A stretch of 64,000 nt of DNA, taken from Neomesorhizobium sp963726065 (lineage in GTDB: Bacteria > Pseudomonadota > Alphaproteobacteria > Rhizobiales > Rhizobiaceae). A program made the translations under genes and the position numbers. Shown here one piece after another: positions 9,670 through 18,997 of this stretch. The stretch spans positions 1-64,000 of the forward strand of contig CAVSAU010000014.1 in the NCBI GenBank assembly GCA_963726065.1, read 5' to 3'. Each line of letters begins with the position of its first letter. Position 1 is the first letter of the stretch. The notes under the pieces were generated by a model that had not been told where the DNA came from, ran no database searches, and was given only the letters and a program-made list of their open reading frames with translations.

Positions 9670-10761
9670 TCACGAAATGTCAGAGACCGCCTGTCCGTCC
9701 GCTCCGTCGTCCATCCACGCATTGAGCAGCGTGTAGGCGACCGCAAGGATGGTGGGGCCTATAAAGATGCCCAGCATGCCAAAGGCCACGAGGCCGCCGA
9801 TGACACCAGCTAGAATAAGCAACATGGGAAGATCCGCCCCCCTGCGGATCAAGACCGGGCGTACGAACTGGTCCATCGTGGCGGCGATAATCGTAAAGGC
9901 CAGCAACACCGTCGCCCACACCGAATCGCCTGACGAATACATCCAGATGACTGCCGGGGCCATGACCAGGATAGGGCCGAATTGGATCAGGCACAGTATG
10001 AAGATCAATGCCATGAGCACACCAGCATAGGGCACGCCGGCAACGGCCAACCCAACGCCAGCAACGGCGCTCTGCGCGACAGCGGTCACCACCACACCCA
10101 AGGCCACCGCGCGGATCGCCTGGCCGGCCAGCACGACGGCAGTTTCTCCGCGAATACCACCCAGCCGGCGTCCGAACCGGATTGCGGTGGCGGCGGCGTG
10201 TTCACCACCCGAATACATGACGGCGGCGATTGCCGTGGTCAACAGGAAGTGGATGAATACGCCACCAAGGCTTCCCGTCGCCGATGCAAACCAGTAGGTA
10301 AGCTTTCCCACATAGGGAGTGAGCAGTTCCTGCATGCCCGCTGAGTTGAGTTTTTCCCAGACTTCAGTGGCGCGTGCTCCCACGAGTGGTACTTCGGCAA
10401 GCCAAACAGGTAGCGAAGGCAGCCGCAGCGAGAGGATCGACTGAACGAGCTCGCTAACCTGGTCTATATTTGTGATGACCGTGCTGAGTGCTAACCAAAT
10501 GGGCACGATTACAAGTAACAATAGCGTCGCCGTCATGATCAGGACCGCAACGCCGCGGCGATTTCCGGTACTGCGTTGCAACCAAAGCATAAGCGGCCAG
10601 GTGGCGATTACCAATGTAGCAGCCCAGACGATCGCCGGCAGAAACGGTTTTATAACCCAGAGGCTGGCGATGAGTAGGCTGCCGATAAACAGCACGCCCA
10701 GTGTCACGCGCGCAAGATCCTGAGGCGGATTGACGAGGTAACGCGAACCAACTGGGTCCAT
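9670..10761 (-). CDS. AI-2E family (PerM-like) membrane transporter
   Basis: A 363-residue polytopic inner-membrane protein. Early helices (TLGVLFIGSLLIASLWVI, FLPAIVWAATLVIATWPL), a large central region, and a later conserved block (GVPYAGVLMALIFILCLIQFG, then MDQFVRPVLIRRGADLP, then GPTILAVAYTLLNAWM) match the AI-2E/PerM (UPF0118) family. ATG 10761 is preceded by GGAGGG at good spacing, so the upstream TTG is not needed. Members export small molecules or act as Na+/H+ antiporters; the substrate here is unknown. It follows an antiporter relic on the same strand. Confidence 0.85.
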   Translation of the reverse strand: MDPVGSRYLVNPPQDLARVTLGVLFIGSLLIASLWVIKPFLPAIVWAATLVIATWPLMLWLQRSTGNRRGVAVLIMTATLLLLVIVPIWLALSTVITNIDQVSELVQSILSLRLPSLPVWLAEVPLVGARATEVWEKLNSAGMQELLTPYVGKLTYWFASATGSLGGVFIHFLLTTAIAAVMYSGGEHAAATAIRFGRRLGGIRGETAVVLAGQAIRAVALGVVVTAVAQSAVAGVGLAVAGVPYAGVLMALIFILCLIQFGPILVMAPAVIWMYSSGDSVWATVLLAFTIIAATMDQFVRPVLIRRGADLPMLLILAGVIGGLVAFGMLGIFIGPTILAVAYTLLNAWMDDGADGQAVSDIS

Positions 10762-10801
10762 TACCAATCCCTCCAAACAAAGCCTGACGTTCGGACAGCT
10801 T

Positions 10802-11197
10802 CTAGACTGGTGGTGGAAGCAGGTAGATCGTCATGGCAAAAATCACATAGACCATTATCAGCAGCACCCCGACGAACCATGCGGACCATCCGCCACTGGT
10901 CATCAGGGATGCAGTTATCGTTGCGATGAGCACCATGGCGACCGCGCCGGGTCACAACAGCAGGTCCATAGGGGCCGGGACGACGACATAGCTGAGGAAC
11001 ACCATCATCGGCACCACGAAGAGCGCAATCGGTGCTGCCGACCCAAGCGCAATGCCAACACTCAGGTCCAGCCGGTTCTTGCGGGCGCCGGAGAATGCCG
11101 ATGCCATATCGGCCGAGCCACCAACCAATGCAACGCCGACAAAACCCACAAATGCGGGTGTCATGGAGCCAGAGAACGGCGTTGGAGCGGATCTCAT
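10802..11197 (-). pseudogene. C-terminal relic of a Ca2+/H+ antiporter with in-frame TGA
   Basis: Only the last ~130 codons of a CaxA-type antiporter remain: MTPAFVGFVGVALVGGSADM, then SAFSGARKNRLDLSVGIALG, then FLSYVVVPAPMDLLL, TGA, then PGAVAMVLIATITASLM, then LLIMVYVIFAMTIYLLPPPV. The intact paralogue at 21,233-22,324 reads MNLQFWPGAIVMML at the same place, so TGA replaces the Trp codon. The N-terminal two thirds are missing. The remaining N-terminus is spliced by 4 bases onto the stop of the K+ channel gene. Confidence 0.85.
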
Positions 11198-11535
11198 TCA
11201 GCAAGTGGCTCATTTTGCCCGCCCCCATCCAGGGAATCGCGGTCTGTGGTCTTCAGCGCTTGCACGGCGACCGCAGCAACAAGCCCAGTCACCACGATAC
11301 CCGCGAAGCCGATCGCTACCGCCAGCAACCGGCTAAAAAAATGTTGCGGAGCATAATCGCCGTAGCCAATCGTAAGCCCAGTTACGAAGGTGAAGTAAAG
11401 AGCTTCATCGAGCCTCCAGTTTTCGATGCGGCCGATGATCACACCGGATGCGATCATCGCGAGGAAGATCCCAGAAAAGATCGGCCATACGACGCGCAAC
11501 TGCTGTAAGAGGGCACGAAAGAACGTGCGCCTCAT
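11194..11535 (-). CDS. Two-helix potassium channel-like protein
   Basis: A 113-residue protein starting MRRTFFRALLQQLRVVW. It has helix 1 (about 18-35), a pore loop with the K+ filter TIGYGD at residues 55-60, and helix 2 (about 70-92, LLAVAIGFAGIVVTGLVAAVA). This is the minimal KcsA-like layout with a short polar tail. A longer upstream reading to 11,892 lacks membrane features and is rejected. It overlaps the cax relic by 4 bases. Possible role in ion balance under stress. Confidence 0.8.
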   Translation of the reverse strand: MRRTFFRALLQQLRVVWPIFSGIFLAMIASGVIIGRIENWRLDEALYFTFVTGLTIGYGDYAPQHFFSRLLAVAIGFAGIVVTGLVAAVAVQALKTTDRDSLDGGGQNEPLAE

Positions 11536-11714
11536 CCGTTGTGATGGGTGCTTAGGGGATCTATCTACAGCCACCGAACTTCCCCTTCCCGTGTTGCATT
11601 GCAGTTGGTTACGTCGATGTCGCTTACGCAGTGCCCGGCCATGCGCGGGACACGAGATGAGAAGCAACGCCGGCGCAGAATATGAGCATGGAGCACCGGT
11701 TCGGTGTCGTGGCT

Positions 11715-12950
11715 TCAGTGGCCGCCTGAAAAGATGAGCGTTTGTACGGGAAGAAGGAGCGCCTGGAACCTCAGTATAATTGCATGCACCAGGCCGACGG
11801 TATCTATGACGTGCAGGAACACCCATTGTACTGTTCCCAAGTTCCCCTCGGCAAAGCGGTCGTGATTGTTGGTGTAAGCATTGGCGATGCAACTGCTGCC
11901 CGGCGGAACGCCGTCGAAGCCACCTTCAAAAAGTGGTTCCAGAAAAACGGTTATCGTCCCAGGCCTGACGATCTGCTGGGCATCGATAAGCTGGTCCGAC
12001 GCCCGCACCTGGCCTGCTGCGATCAGATCCTGGACCTCGGTTACGACCATTGGAATGATGGCCATCGGCTTTGAAATGCATGTCGCTTCGGCGACCATGC
12101 CGACTTTCATGACCTGGGCTTCGAGCTGGCCAAAGCCTGCGATCAGCGCCTTCCTGCCGGCGTCGGTTGGGATGAGGACGCCGGCAGGCCGCATCAGGGG
12201 ATTGACGATATCACCCTTGCGAAGCGTGAATTGTTCGAGCGTGCCTGCGACGCCTGCATAGACGACAGTCTTGTCCAGTTCGACCTGGGCCTGCGCCAGC
12301 GAGGCTTCCGCGCTTTTTTTCTGCGCCGGCAGAACGGAAGTAATCTGGGTCTCGACGGCCTGTTTGCTAGCCATGACAGCCGCAACGGAGGCTTTGCGCC
12401 CGTCAACCAGGTTGGCGAGTCTTTCGATTTCCCGTTCGGCAACGGTAGAAGCACTACGCCTTTGCAACTCGGACTTGGTTTCAAATTCATCGAGTGCTTG
12501 CTGATAGGCGCTCTGGGCTTCCTGGATCCGCGCATCGGCCCCGGCCAACTCGGTCTTGGCCAGTTCGAACTGAGCGTCTATCTCTGATATACGCTGGCGC
12601 GCCGTCTCCAGGGCCGCCTCCTGCTCCGAGCTGTCGAGCCTGAAGATGCGATCGCCTGCTTCGACCCGGTCTCTCAGTTCTACATAGACCTCCTCGACGC
12701 GGCCGGAACCCTCGGGGAGAATGGGGATCGTGCGATACAATGAGACCGCGCTGCTCGTCGATGGATGGTAGTAAAGAATAAGTGTCAGTAGAACTATAGT
12801 CAGACCAATACATGCTGTAATTCCGTATCGTAGCTCGTACCACACGGAAAAGAGGGTGATCTCATGACCAATCCTCTTTCCCTGCACGAACCTCCGGATC
12901 AGAAAATCCGGAAGAACGGTCAACACCGAGCAAAGTAGAACCTCAATCAT
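11715..12950 (-). CDS. HlyD-family membrane fusion protein
   Basis: A 411-residue periplasmic adaptor. The N-terminus has hydrophobic segments (MIEVLLCSVLTVLPDFLI; ITACIGLTIVLLTLILYY), then the biotinyl-lipoyl half (IPILPEGSGRVEEVYVELRD), a long helical hairpin (about residues 110-230, ARQRISEIDAQFELAKTELA), the second lipoyl part (VYAGVAGTLEQFTLRKGDIV) and a beta-barrel region ending GGH. Such proteins link inner-membrane exporters to outer-membrane channels. No ATPase or RND gene is adjacent; the only partner is the small membrane protein upstream (13,050-13,466). Two hydrophobic segments before the lipoyl domain are unusual. Confidence 0.85.
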   Translation of the reverse strand: MIEVLLCSVLTVLPDFLIRRFVQGKRIGHEITLFSVWYELRYGITACIGLTIVLLTLILYYHPSTSSAVSLYRTIPILPEGSGRVEEVYVELRDRVEAGDRIFRLDSSEQEAALETARQRISEIDAQFELAKTELAGADARIQEAQSAYQQALDEFETKSELQRRSASTVAEREIERLANLVDGRKASVAAVMASKQAVETQITSVLPAQKKSAEASLAQAQVELDKTVVYAGVAGTLEQFTLRKGDIVNPLMRPAGVLIPTDAGRKALIAGFGQLEAQVMKVGMVAEATCISKPMAIIPMVVTEVQDLIAAGQVRASDQLIDAQQIVRPGTITVFLEPLFEGGFDGVPPGSSCIANAYTNNHDRFAEGNLGTVQWVFLHVIDTVGLVHAIILRFQALLLPVQTLIFSGGH

Positions 12951-13049
12951 TGCTTGCGCACTCCCGCCGCGGCGACCTGAAATTGATCGTCGGAGGCTGC
13001 AGCTACGCGAGTTGACGGCATTTCGTCGCGAAGGTCACTGCCGTTTATT

Positions 13050-13466
13050 TCATTTATGGTCCGTGCGGATGCACCTGGCGCGTGGTTGGCTATCGTGTTG
13101 CCTATCGGCCGCGGAGCGAGACCACCTCATTGCCATTTTGGTGAGCGAGTCGGCCATGCTGGCCAACGGCGTCCAGAAGTCAGGTACAGGAACAAGCGCA
13201 AGTATCAATGCGGCAATCCAGAACGCTTGTATGTGGGTGAACAGAGCGAGCAGCGAGAGGACCGCCACCAACTGGAATTGGCGCTGACCTGCGCCGTGGG
13301 ACATGCGTTCCGGCAAGGCGTGGAGCCAGAAGTATAAGCTTCCGAGCCCCATGACAGCTAGAACAAGGAAGATCACCACCCCAGTGAACAACACATCGGT
13401 TTCGCCAGGGCCTGTTATGAACGATGGCAGATAGTGCGGGGCTGCCGGGTGCATTGCCTCGGACAT
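13050..13466 (-). CDS. Small inner-membrane protein paired with HlyD-type adaptor
   Basis: A 138-residue protein. After a short polar start (MSEAMHPAAPHYLPSFITG) come about three hydrophobic segments (LFTGVVIFLVLAVMGLGSLY; LVAVLSLLALFTHIQAF; AALILALVPVPDFW). It lies 99 bases upstream of the HlyD-type gene on the same strand, so the two are probably one operon. I recognise no named domain. The pairing suggests an accessory subunit of a simple efflux unit; that is inference. Confidence 0.6.
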   Translation of the reverse strand: MSEAMHPAAPHYLPSFITGPGETDVLFTGVVIFLVLAVMGLGSLYFWLHALPERMSHGAGQRQFQLVAVLSLLALFTHIQAFWIAALILALVPVPDFWTPLASMADSLTKMAMRWSRSAADRQHDSQPRARCIRTDHK

Positions 13467-13899
13467 GCCTTCTCTCCCTCATATGCTCGCGAATTTCGCA
13501 CCCACACATTTCACGCGCGAAGTCTTTCGCGCTTTTTGGCAACGATACTCCGACGACGTGCGAATGCAATGGAACAGCCGACTGATATCTAAATTAACCG
13601 TATATTACACTTTGGCACTGGCATTTCTTGGCCTTTCTCCGGCATTATTCGCCCAATGCAATCAACGTTTGCGGTCGCGCCGCCATTCTATTTTCCATCG
13701 TGGGCGGTTCAAGAGGGAAAAGCATCCGGAGCAGGAATGCCAGAAGTGCAGGAAATTTGAGAAGCCTCTTGCCGTCGCGTGGGTGTTCACTGACAGCTAT
13801 CGCATTGTGGCTCGCAGCGGACTTAGTTGCGTGCGATGGACCCAGACATCCGAACGACCGACAACACCGCCGGGCGTGGTCACATGAGCGGGTAACAGC
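13467..13899. other. Divergent intergenic gap
   Basis: About 430 bases between the minus-strand HlyD pair and the plus-strand aspT relic. No gene or clear structure is seen; promoters for both directions are expected here. Confidence 0.4.
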
Positions 13900-14403
13900 A
13901 TGGTCGACTGGTTCCCAAGCACCCTCCGCAGCTATCCCGAAATAGCCATCTTTCTGTCTTTGGCCCTGGGCTATTATTTCGGCTCTTTCACCTACAAAGG
14001 CCTTGGCCTTGGCGCGGTGACCGCAACCCTTATCGCGGCCGTTATCATCGGTCAGCTCGGCATCACGATTTCGCCGCCGCTCAAGGCAACCGTCTTCCTG
14101 ATGTTCCTGTTTTCGGTCGGCTACGGAGTGGGGCCCCAATTCGTTCAGCGACATTGCCACGGATGGCGTGCCACAAGCGCTGTTTGCAGAGTTGTGTGCG
14201 TGGTCTGTCTGGCCCCACCGTTCCTTGCTGCGAAGGTTGCCCGCTTTGACGTTGGATCCGCTGTGGGACTTTACCCGGATCACAAACGATTTTCGGCATC
14301 CATCCTGGCCACCGAATTGATCAATCGCCTTGGATTGCCGCCGGACGAAAAAGCCCTTGATGTGGGACCTAGGTCCCATCGACGCCAACCCATTTTTACT
14401 TAA
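13900..14403 (+). pseudogene. N-terminal relic of an AspT-type antiporter
   Basis: The first ~80 codons match AspT closely (TLRSYPEIAIFLSLALGYYF, then GLGAVTATLIAAVIIGQLG, then FLFSVGYGVGPQF; compare 17,257 onward). The frame then slips: IATDGVPQALFAE is readable in another frame from about 14,147. It returns near 14,300 as SASILATELINRLGLPPDEK, matching the AspT segment SASIGLATDAINQLGLP. Everything after about residue 160 of the normal ~560 is absent. It lies 35 bases before the decarboxylase gene. Confidence 0.85.
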
Positions 14404-14438
14404 CTTTCGCGTCTTCCGTTAGGGAAGGGAGCAGTGAG

Positions 14439-17171
14439 ATGCCGAAACCAACCAAATCATCCGCGCAGCGGATAGACAATTTCCTAGCGATGCAGTCAGG
14501 TCGTTCCGATCTCTGGCGGGATGCGCTGACTGCTGCTCAGGATTGGGCTTCTGGCCATGGCAGCCGCGCCGCCCTCGAGGCAAGCATGGCGGATCTCGCG
14601 ATCATCGAAGAGTTTCATGCCTATCCTGGCGTGCGTTTCATGGGCCAGCTGCGCGAAAAGATTGCGGCTGGAGAGGCAGCCGTCGCCGCAGACATAGTCA
14701 GACGGTTCTCTGATGCAATTCTCACAGGAGCTTATTCGTATCAGGCCGATAGGGCCGAAGCCGGCGACGAAGGCGATGTTTTGCAGGATCTGCTGCCTAC
14801 CGTGGTTTCTGGTCGTGAGACCCGGCGTCCTTACTTCGAAGTGCTCATGGTCAGCCCGCAGCCCGCCTCGCGATGGCCGGTGATCATCGCGGAGATGCGC
14901 CGTCTTCGTCGCGTCGAGGATCCGTTTGTCTATGAACCTGTCATCGTCGGCAGCTTCGAGGACGCGCTCTGCGCTGCCATTGTCAATCCAAAGATCCTTT
15001 CCGTTATCGTCGCAGAGGGTGTGCCGTTTCGGTCAAAGCATGAAGCGCCGGTCCTGCGCCGCCTCCTGGACGATACCATTGGCCAGTTGCCGTCAGATGC
15101 TTCCGCGTTGAAGCTTGCCGGTATCCTGAAGGGCCTACGGCCTGATCTCGACATCTATGTCACCACCGACCGCGAAGTGGAGAACCTCGCATCCGATCCG
15201 GCTGCCGCCTGCGCCCGGCGGATATTCTACGCGGTGGAAGAATTTCTGGAACTTCACCTCGCCATTCTCGAGGGCATCCAGGCGCGTTTCGAGACTCCGT
15301 TCTTCGACAATCTTAAGCGCTATGCGCAGCGCCCCATCGGCACCTTCCATGCCCTGCCGATCGCGCGCGGCAAATCAGTGTTCAGCTCGCCGTGGATTCG
15401 CGACATGGGCGAGTTCTACGGCATCAATCTCTTTCTCGCTGAAAGCAGTGCCACAACGGGCGGCCTCGACAGTCTTCTCGAGCCGACCGGCAACATCAAG
15501 AAAGCGCAGGAAGCAGCAGCGCGCGCCTTTGGTGCGGACCACATATTCTTTGTGACCAACGGTACTTCGACCAGTAACAAGATGGTCGTGCAGGCGCTGG
15601 TTCAGCCGGGCGACATCGTGATCGTCGATCGCAACTGCCACAAGTCGCATCACTATGGGTTGGTGCTCGGTGGCGGCCAGCCGCTCTACGTCGAGGCTTT
15701 CCCCCTCACCCAATATTCGATGTATGGCGCAGTGCCGCTCGAGGCGATTAAGAAGGCGCTGCTAGACCTGCGCGATGAGGGTCGCCTCGATCGCGTGCGC
15801 ATGCTCGATTTAACGAACTGCACCTTCGACGGCCATATGTACAACACCCGGCGCGTCATGGAGGAATGCCTCGCGATCAAGCCGGACCTGATCTTCCTGT
15901 GGGATGAGGCATGGTCAGGCTTTGCTCGGTGGTCGCCGTTCCTGCGCCCGCGCACAGGCATGGGTGCAGCTGCCGCAATCGAAGAGTGGTTGATTGATGC
16001 AGCCTCCGTCACCGCTTACGAGAAGCAGCAGAAGGAACTCGGCTCCAAGCCTTCGCGCGCAAAGCTGATGGCGACACGGCTCATCCCCGATCCAAGACAG
16101 GTTCGGCTGCGCGTGTACCAGACCAATTCCACCCACAAGTCGATGTCTGCAATTCGGCAGGGATCAATGGTGCTGGTCAAGGACGTGGACTTCGGGTCGG
16201 TTGAAAGCCAATTCCATGAAGCGGTCTTCACGCACGCGTCCACCAGCCCCAACCAACAGCTGATCGCCAGTCTTGACGTGGCGCGGCGCCAGATGGAACT
16301 CGAAGGCTACGGCCTCGTAATGAACGCGATCTCGATCGCGCTGAAGATTCGGACCATCATCAATTCGCATCCGATCATTTCCAAGTATTTCAAAGTGCTC
16401 GGCGCCAACGAGCTAATTCCCGATGCTTTCCGGCAGTCGGGCTTCGTAGACTATCTGAAGCCCGGCGTGAGCTGGGCCGATGTAGTCAAGTCAATGCGCG
16501 AGGATGAGTTCTACCTCGACCCGACCCGCTTGACGCTTGTTTGCGGCACCGCCGGTTTCGACGGAACGCAGTTCAAGGGCCTGCTGGCAAGTCGCTTCAA
16601 TATCCAGGTCAACAAGACCTCGCGCAACTCCGTATTGCTGCAGTCAAACATCAACAACACGCGCAGCGACATCGCCCATCTGGTCCGCGTCCTCGTCGAA
16701 GTCTGCGACGAGATTGAGGAGCGCCTGAAGAGCGGCGGCGACGGTGCGCGACAAACCTTCGCGGCGCGAACCAAGAGCTTGATGCACGACGTGCCGGATC
16801 TGCCCAACTTCAGCCGCTTCCACGATGCATTCAGGGGCAACGCCGGCAAGTCAACGAACGAAGGCGATATGCGCACGGCTTTCTTCATGGCCTATGACGA
16901 GAAGTTATGCGAGTACGTGCCGCTAAACAGCCCCGAGATAAACAAGCGGCTGGAGAAAGGTCCCGCCCTCGTATCGGCAAACTTCGTCATCCCCTACCCG
17001 CCCGGTTTCCCGATAATGGTTCCTGGCCAGGTGCTGACGCAGGACACTATCGACTTCATGCGCAAGCTCGATGTGAAGGAAATCCATGGGTATGAGGCCG
17101 CGAAGGGCCTGAAGCTGATCAGACCCGAAAAGCTGGGCGGCAAGTCAGCAACGACAAAGAGGGTCAAGTAG
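14439..17171 (+). CDS. Large Orn/Lys/Arg decarboxylase-type PLP enzyme (910 aa)
   Basis: A cytoplasmic fold-type I PLP enzyme of the inducible Orn/Lys/Arg decarboxylase class. The receiver-like wing region lies about 130-260 (PYFEVLMVSPQPASRWPV). The PLP major domain has the cofactor-stacking NCHKSHHYG, the Asp in LWDEAWSG and Schiff-base Lys567 in TNSTHKSMSA. The C-terminal domain runs to 910. In E. coli LdcI the Lys is residue 367, so this protein carries about 200 extra N-terminal residues. These enzymes remove CO2 from a basic amino acid and consume a proton. Substrate specificity is not visible. A good site (GGGAGCAG) precedes the ATG. The aspT-asdA pair follows on the same strand. Confidence 0.88.
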   Translation: MPKPTKSSAQRIDNFLAMQSGRSDLWRDALTAAQDWASGHGSRAALEASMADLAIIEEFHAYPGVRFMGQLREKIAAGEAAVAADIVRRFSDAILTGAYSYQADRAEAGDEGDVLQDLLPTVVSGRETRRPYFEVLMVSPQPASRWPVIIAEMRRLRRVEDPFVYEPVIVGSFEDALCAAIVNPKILSVIVAEGVPFRSKHEAPVLRRLLDDTIGQLPSDASALKLAGILKGLRPDLDIYVTTDREVENLASDPAAACARRIFYAVEEFLELHLAILEGIQARFETPFFDNLKRYAQRPIGTFHALPIARGKSVFSSPWIRDMGEFYGINLFLAESSATTGGLDSLLEPTGNIKKAQEAAARAFGADHIFFVTNGTSTSNKMVVQALVQPGDIVIVDRNCHKSHHYGLVLGGGQPLYVEAFPLTQYSMYGAVPLEAIKKALLDLRDEGRLDRVRMLDLTNCTFDGHMYNTRRVMEECLAIKPDLIFLWDEAWSGFARWSPFLRPRTGMGAAAAIEEWLIDAASVTAYEKQQKELGSKPSRAKLMATRLIPDPRQVRLRVYQTNSTHKSMSAIRQGSMVLVKDVDFGSVESQFHEAVFTHASTSPNQQLIASLDVARRQMELEGYGLVMNAISIALKIRTIINSHPIISKYFKVLGANELIPDAFRQSGFVDYLKPGVSWADVVKSMREDEFYLDPTRLTLVCGTAGFDGTQFKGLLASRFNIQVNKTSRNSVLLQSNINNTRSDIAHLVRVLVEVCDEIEERLKSGGDGARQTFAARTKSLMHDVPDLPNFSRFHDAFRGNAGKSTNEGDMRTAFFMAYDEKLCEYVPLNSPEINKRLEKGPALVSANFVIPYPPGFPIMVPGQVLTQDTIDFMRKLDVKEIHGYEAAKGLKLIRPEKLGGKSATTKRVK

Positions 17172-17256
17172 GCACAAGCTCATCAGTAGGATCATGCCGT
17201 GAGCATTCGGATCTCCCGGAAGCACGGGATGGCAATCAGAAAATGGGGATGACGCC

Positions 17257-18948
17257 ATGTGGAGCTACATTACCGACACTCTTCGCGCCAATCCACAGTT
17301 AGCGATCTTTTTCACGCTCGCGGTGGGTTACTGGATCGGCACACGCAAATTCGGCAGCTTCAGCCTAGGCGCGGTAACAGGTACGCTTCTCGCCGGTGTC
17401 GTGATCGGCCAGATCGGCATCGAAATCTCAGGCCAGGTGAAGTCTGTCTTCTTCATCCTTTTCCTCTTCGCGGTCGGCTTTGGTGTCGGTCCGCAGTTCG
17501 TGCGGGGGATCGCGACGGATGGGGCGCCGCAGGCACTGTTTGCGGTCGTCGTTTCGGTCCTGTGTCTGCTGGTGGTCTATGTGGCGGCAATCGTTTCCGG
17601 GTACGGTCCGGGCCTAGCGGCCGGCCTGCTTGCCGGCGCCCAGACGATCTCAGCTTCGATAGGGCTCGCAACCGATGCGATCAATCAGCTTGGTCTGCCT
17701 GGCGAAGATGCCAAGAAGCAGCTTGACCTCATCCCCGTCGCCTACGCAATCACCTATCTCTTTGGAACGATCGGGACCGGCTGGATCCTCGCCTTTCTCG
17801 GCCCGAAGATGCTGGGCGTCGACATCGCCGAAGCCTGTGCGCGCTACGAGCGCGACGTTCTCGGCGGCGCGACGAAGGATGCCGATATGATGAGCGCATG
17901 GCGGATGCGCGAGGCCCGCGCATACCGCATTCGCGAAAAGGGTTTGGCAGCTGGCAAGAGCATCGCCCAGGCCGAGGGCATAGCGGGCGGCGAGCGCATT
18001 TTCGTGGAGCGGCTTCGCCGCGATGGCGAGATAGTGCCGCACAATCCGGACACCGTGCTCAAGGCCGGCGATATCATTGCCGTTTCCGGCCGCCGCGAAG
18101 TGCTCGTCAACACGCTCGGCGAAGGCGAGGAAGTCGAAGATCGCGAGGTGCTCGACATTCCGATCGAAGCAGTAGATGTCCTCATCACGTCGAAGGCGCT
18201 AGATGGCCGCGAACTCGTTTCGCTCGCAAAGGAACCCTACACGCGGGGCGTCTACCTAAACTCCATTCGTCGTGGCTCGGCGGCGGTGAACATCCCCGTA
18301 CTGCCGAAGACGAAAATCAACCGCGGCGATATCGTGCGCGTCTCCGGATCAAAGGCGCAAATTAACCGGTTCGTAGCGGAGGTCGGTTATGCCGATCGGC
18401 CGCAGACGGTCACCGACATGGTGCTGGTTGGCCTCGCCATCATGATCGGCGGCCTGATCGGTGCCGCGGTCCTGCCCATCGGGGGCGTCCCGATCACGCT
18501 CAGCACATCAGGTGGAGCGCTGATTGCCGGCATCTTTGTCGGCTGGTTGCGTACCGTGAAGCCGCAGATTGGCAACATCCCGCAACCGACGCTCTGGTTC
18601 ATGAACTCGGTCGGCCTCAATGTCTTCATCGCCATCGTCGGCATCACTTCAGGCCCCACATTCATCGCGGGTCTCAAGGAAGCGGGTTTCGCCCTCTTCT
18701 TCTGGGGCATTTTCGCGACATCGGTGCCAATGCTGCTCGCGCCGTACATCGGCAAGTACATCTTTCGCTTCCACGACGCGATCAACCTCGGCTGCTGCGG
18801 CGGCGCAAGAACTTCCACCGCGTCGGTCGCGATGGTCGGCGAAGTGGCTAAGAGCGACGTGCCGATGCTCGGTTACACCGTCCCTTACGCCGTGAGCAAC
18901 ACGCTGCTTACACTATGGGGACTGATCATCGTCCTGATGGTCACGTAA
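17257..18948 (+). CDS. aspT: Aspartate:alanine exchanger AspT
   Basis: A 563-residue inner-membrane antiporter of the AAE family: an N-terminal membrane half (1-180; TLAVGYWIGTRKFGSFSLG), a cytosolic pair of RCK/TrkA-C-like domains (about 200-385; PHNPDTVLKAGDIIAVSG, then KINRGDIVRVSG), and a C-terminal membrane half with GCCGGARTSTASVAMVGE and GYTVPYAVSNTLLTLWG. In Tetragenococcus AspT swaps aspartate for alanine and generates proton-motive force together with AsdA. The asdA gene follows 49 bases downstream, which supports this substrate. Its length is close to the family norm. Confidence 0.88.
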   Translation: MWSYITDTLRANPQLAIFFTLAVGYWIGTRKFGSFSLGAVTGTLLAGVVIGQIGIEISGQVKSVFFILFLFAVGFGVGPQFVRGIATDGAPQALFAVVVSVLCLLVVYVAAIVSGYGPGLAAGLLAGAQTISASIGLATDAINQLGLPGEDAKKQLDLIPVAYAITYLFGTIGTGWILAFLGPKMLGVDIAEACARYERDVLGGATKDADMMSAWRMREARAYRIREKGLAAGKSIAQAEGIAGGERIFVERLRRDGEIVPHNPDTVLKAGDIIAVSGRREVLVNTLGEGEEVEDREVLDIPIEAVDVLITSKALDGRELVSLAKEPYTRGVYLNSIRRGSAAVNIPVLPKTKINRGDIVRVSGSKAQINRFVAEVGYADRPQTVTDMVLVGLAIMIGGLIGAAVLPIGGVPITLSTSGGALIAGIFVGWLRTVKPQIGNIPQPTLWFMNSVGLNVFIAIVGITSGPTFIAGLKEAGFALFFWGIFATSVPMLLAPYIGKYIFRFHDAINLGCCGGARTSTASVAMVGEVAKSDVPMLGYTVPYAVSNTLLTLWGLIIVLMVT

Positions 18949-18997
18949 GCGGGACAGCGATTGTCCATCGTAGGGAGACGCGTGAAGGAAGGAAGCC

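Noticed and set aside
11536..11892. N-terminal extension of the two-helix K+ channel
   Set aside because: The extra 119 codons are Arg/Ser/Pro-rich without membrane or domain features; the channel starts well at 11,535.
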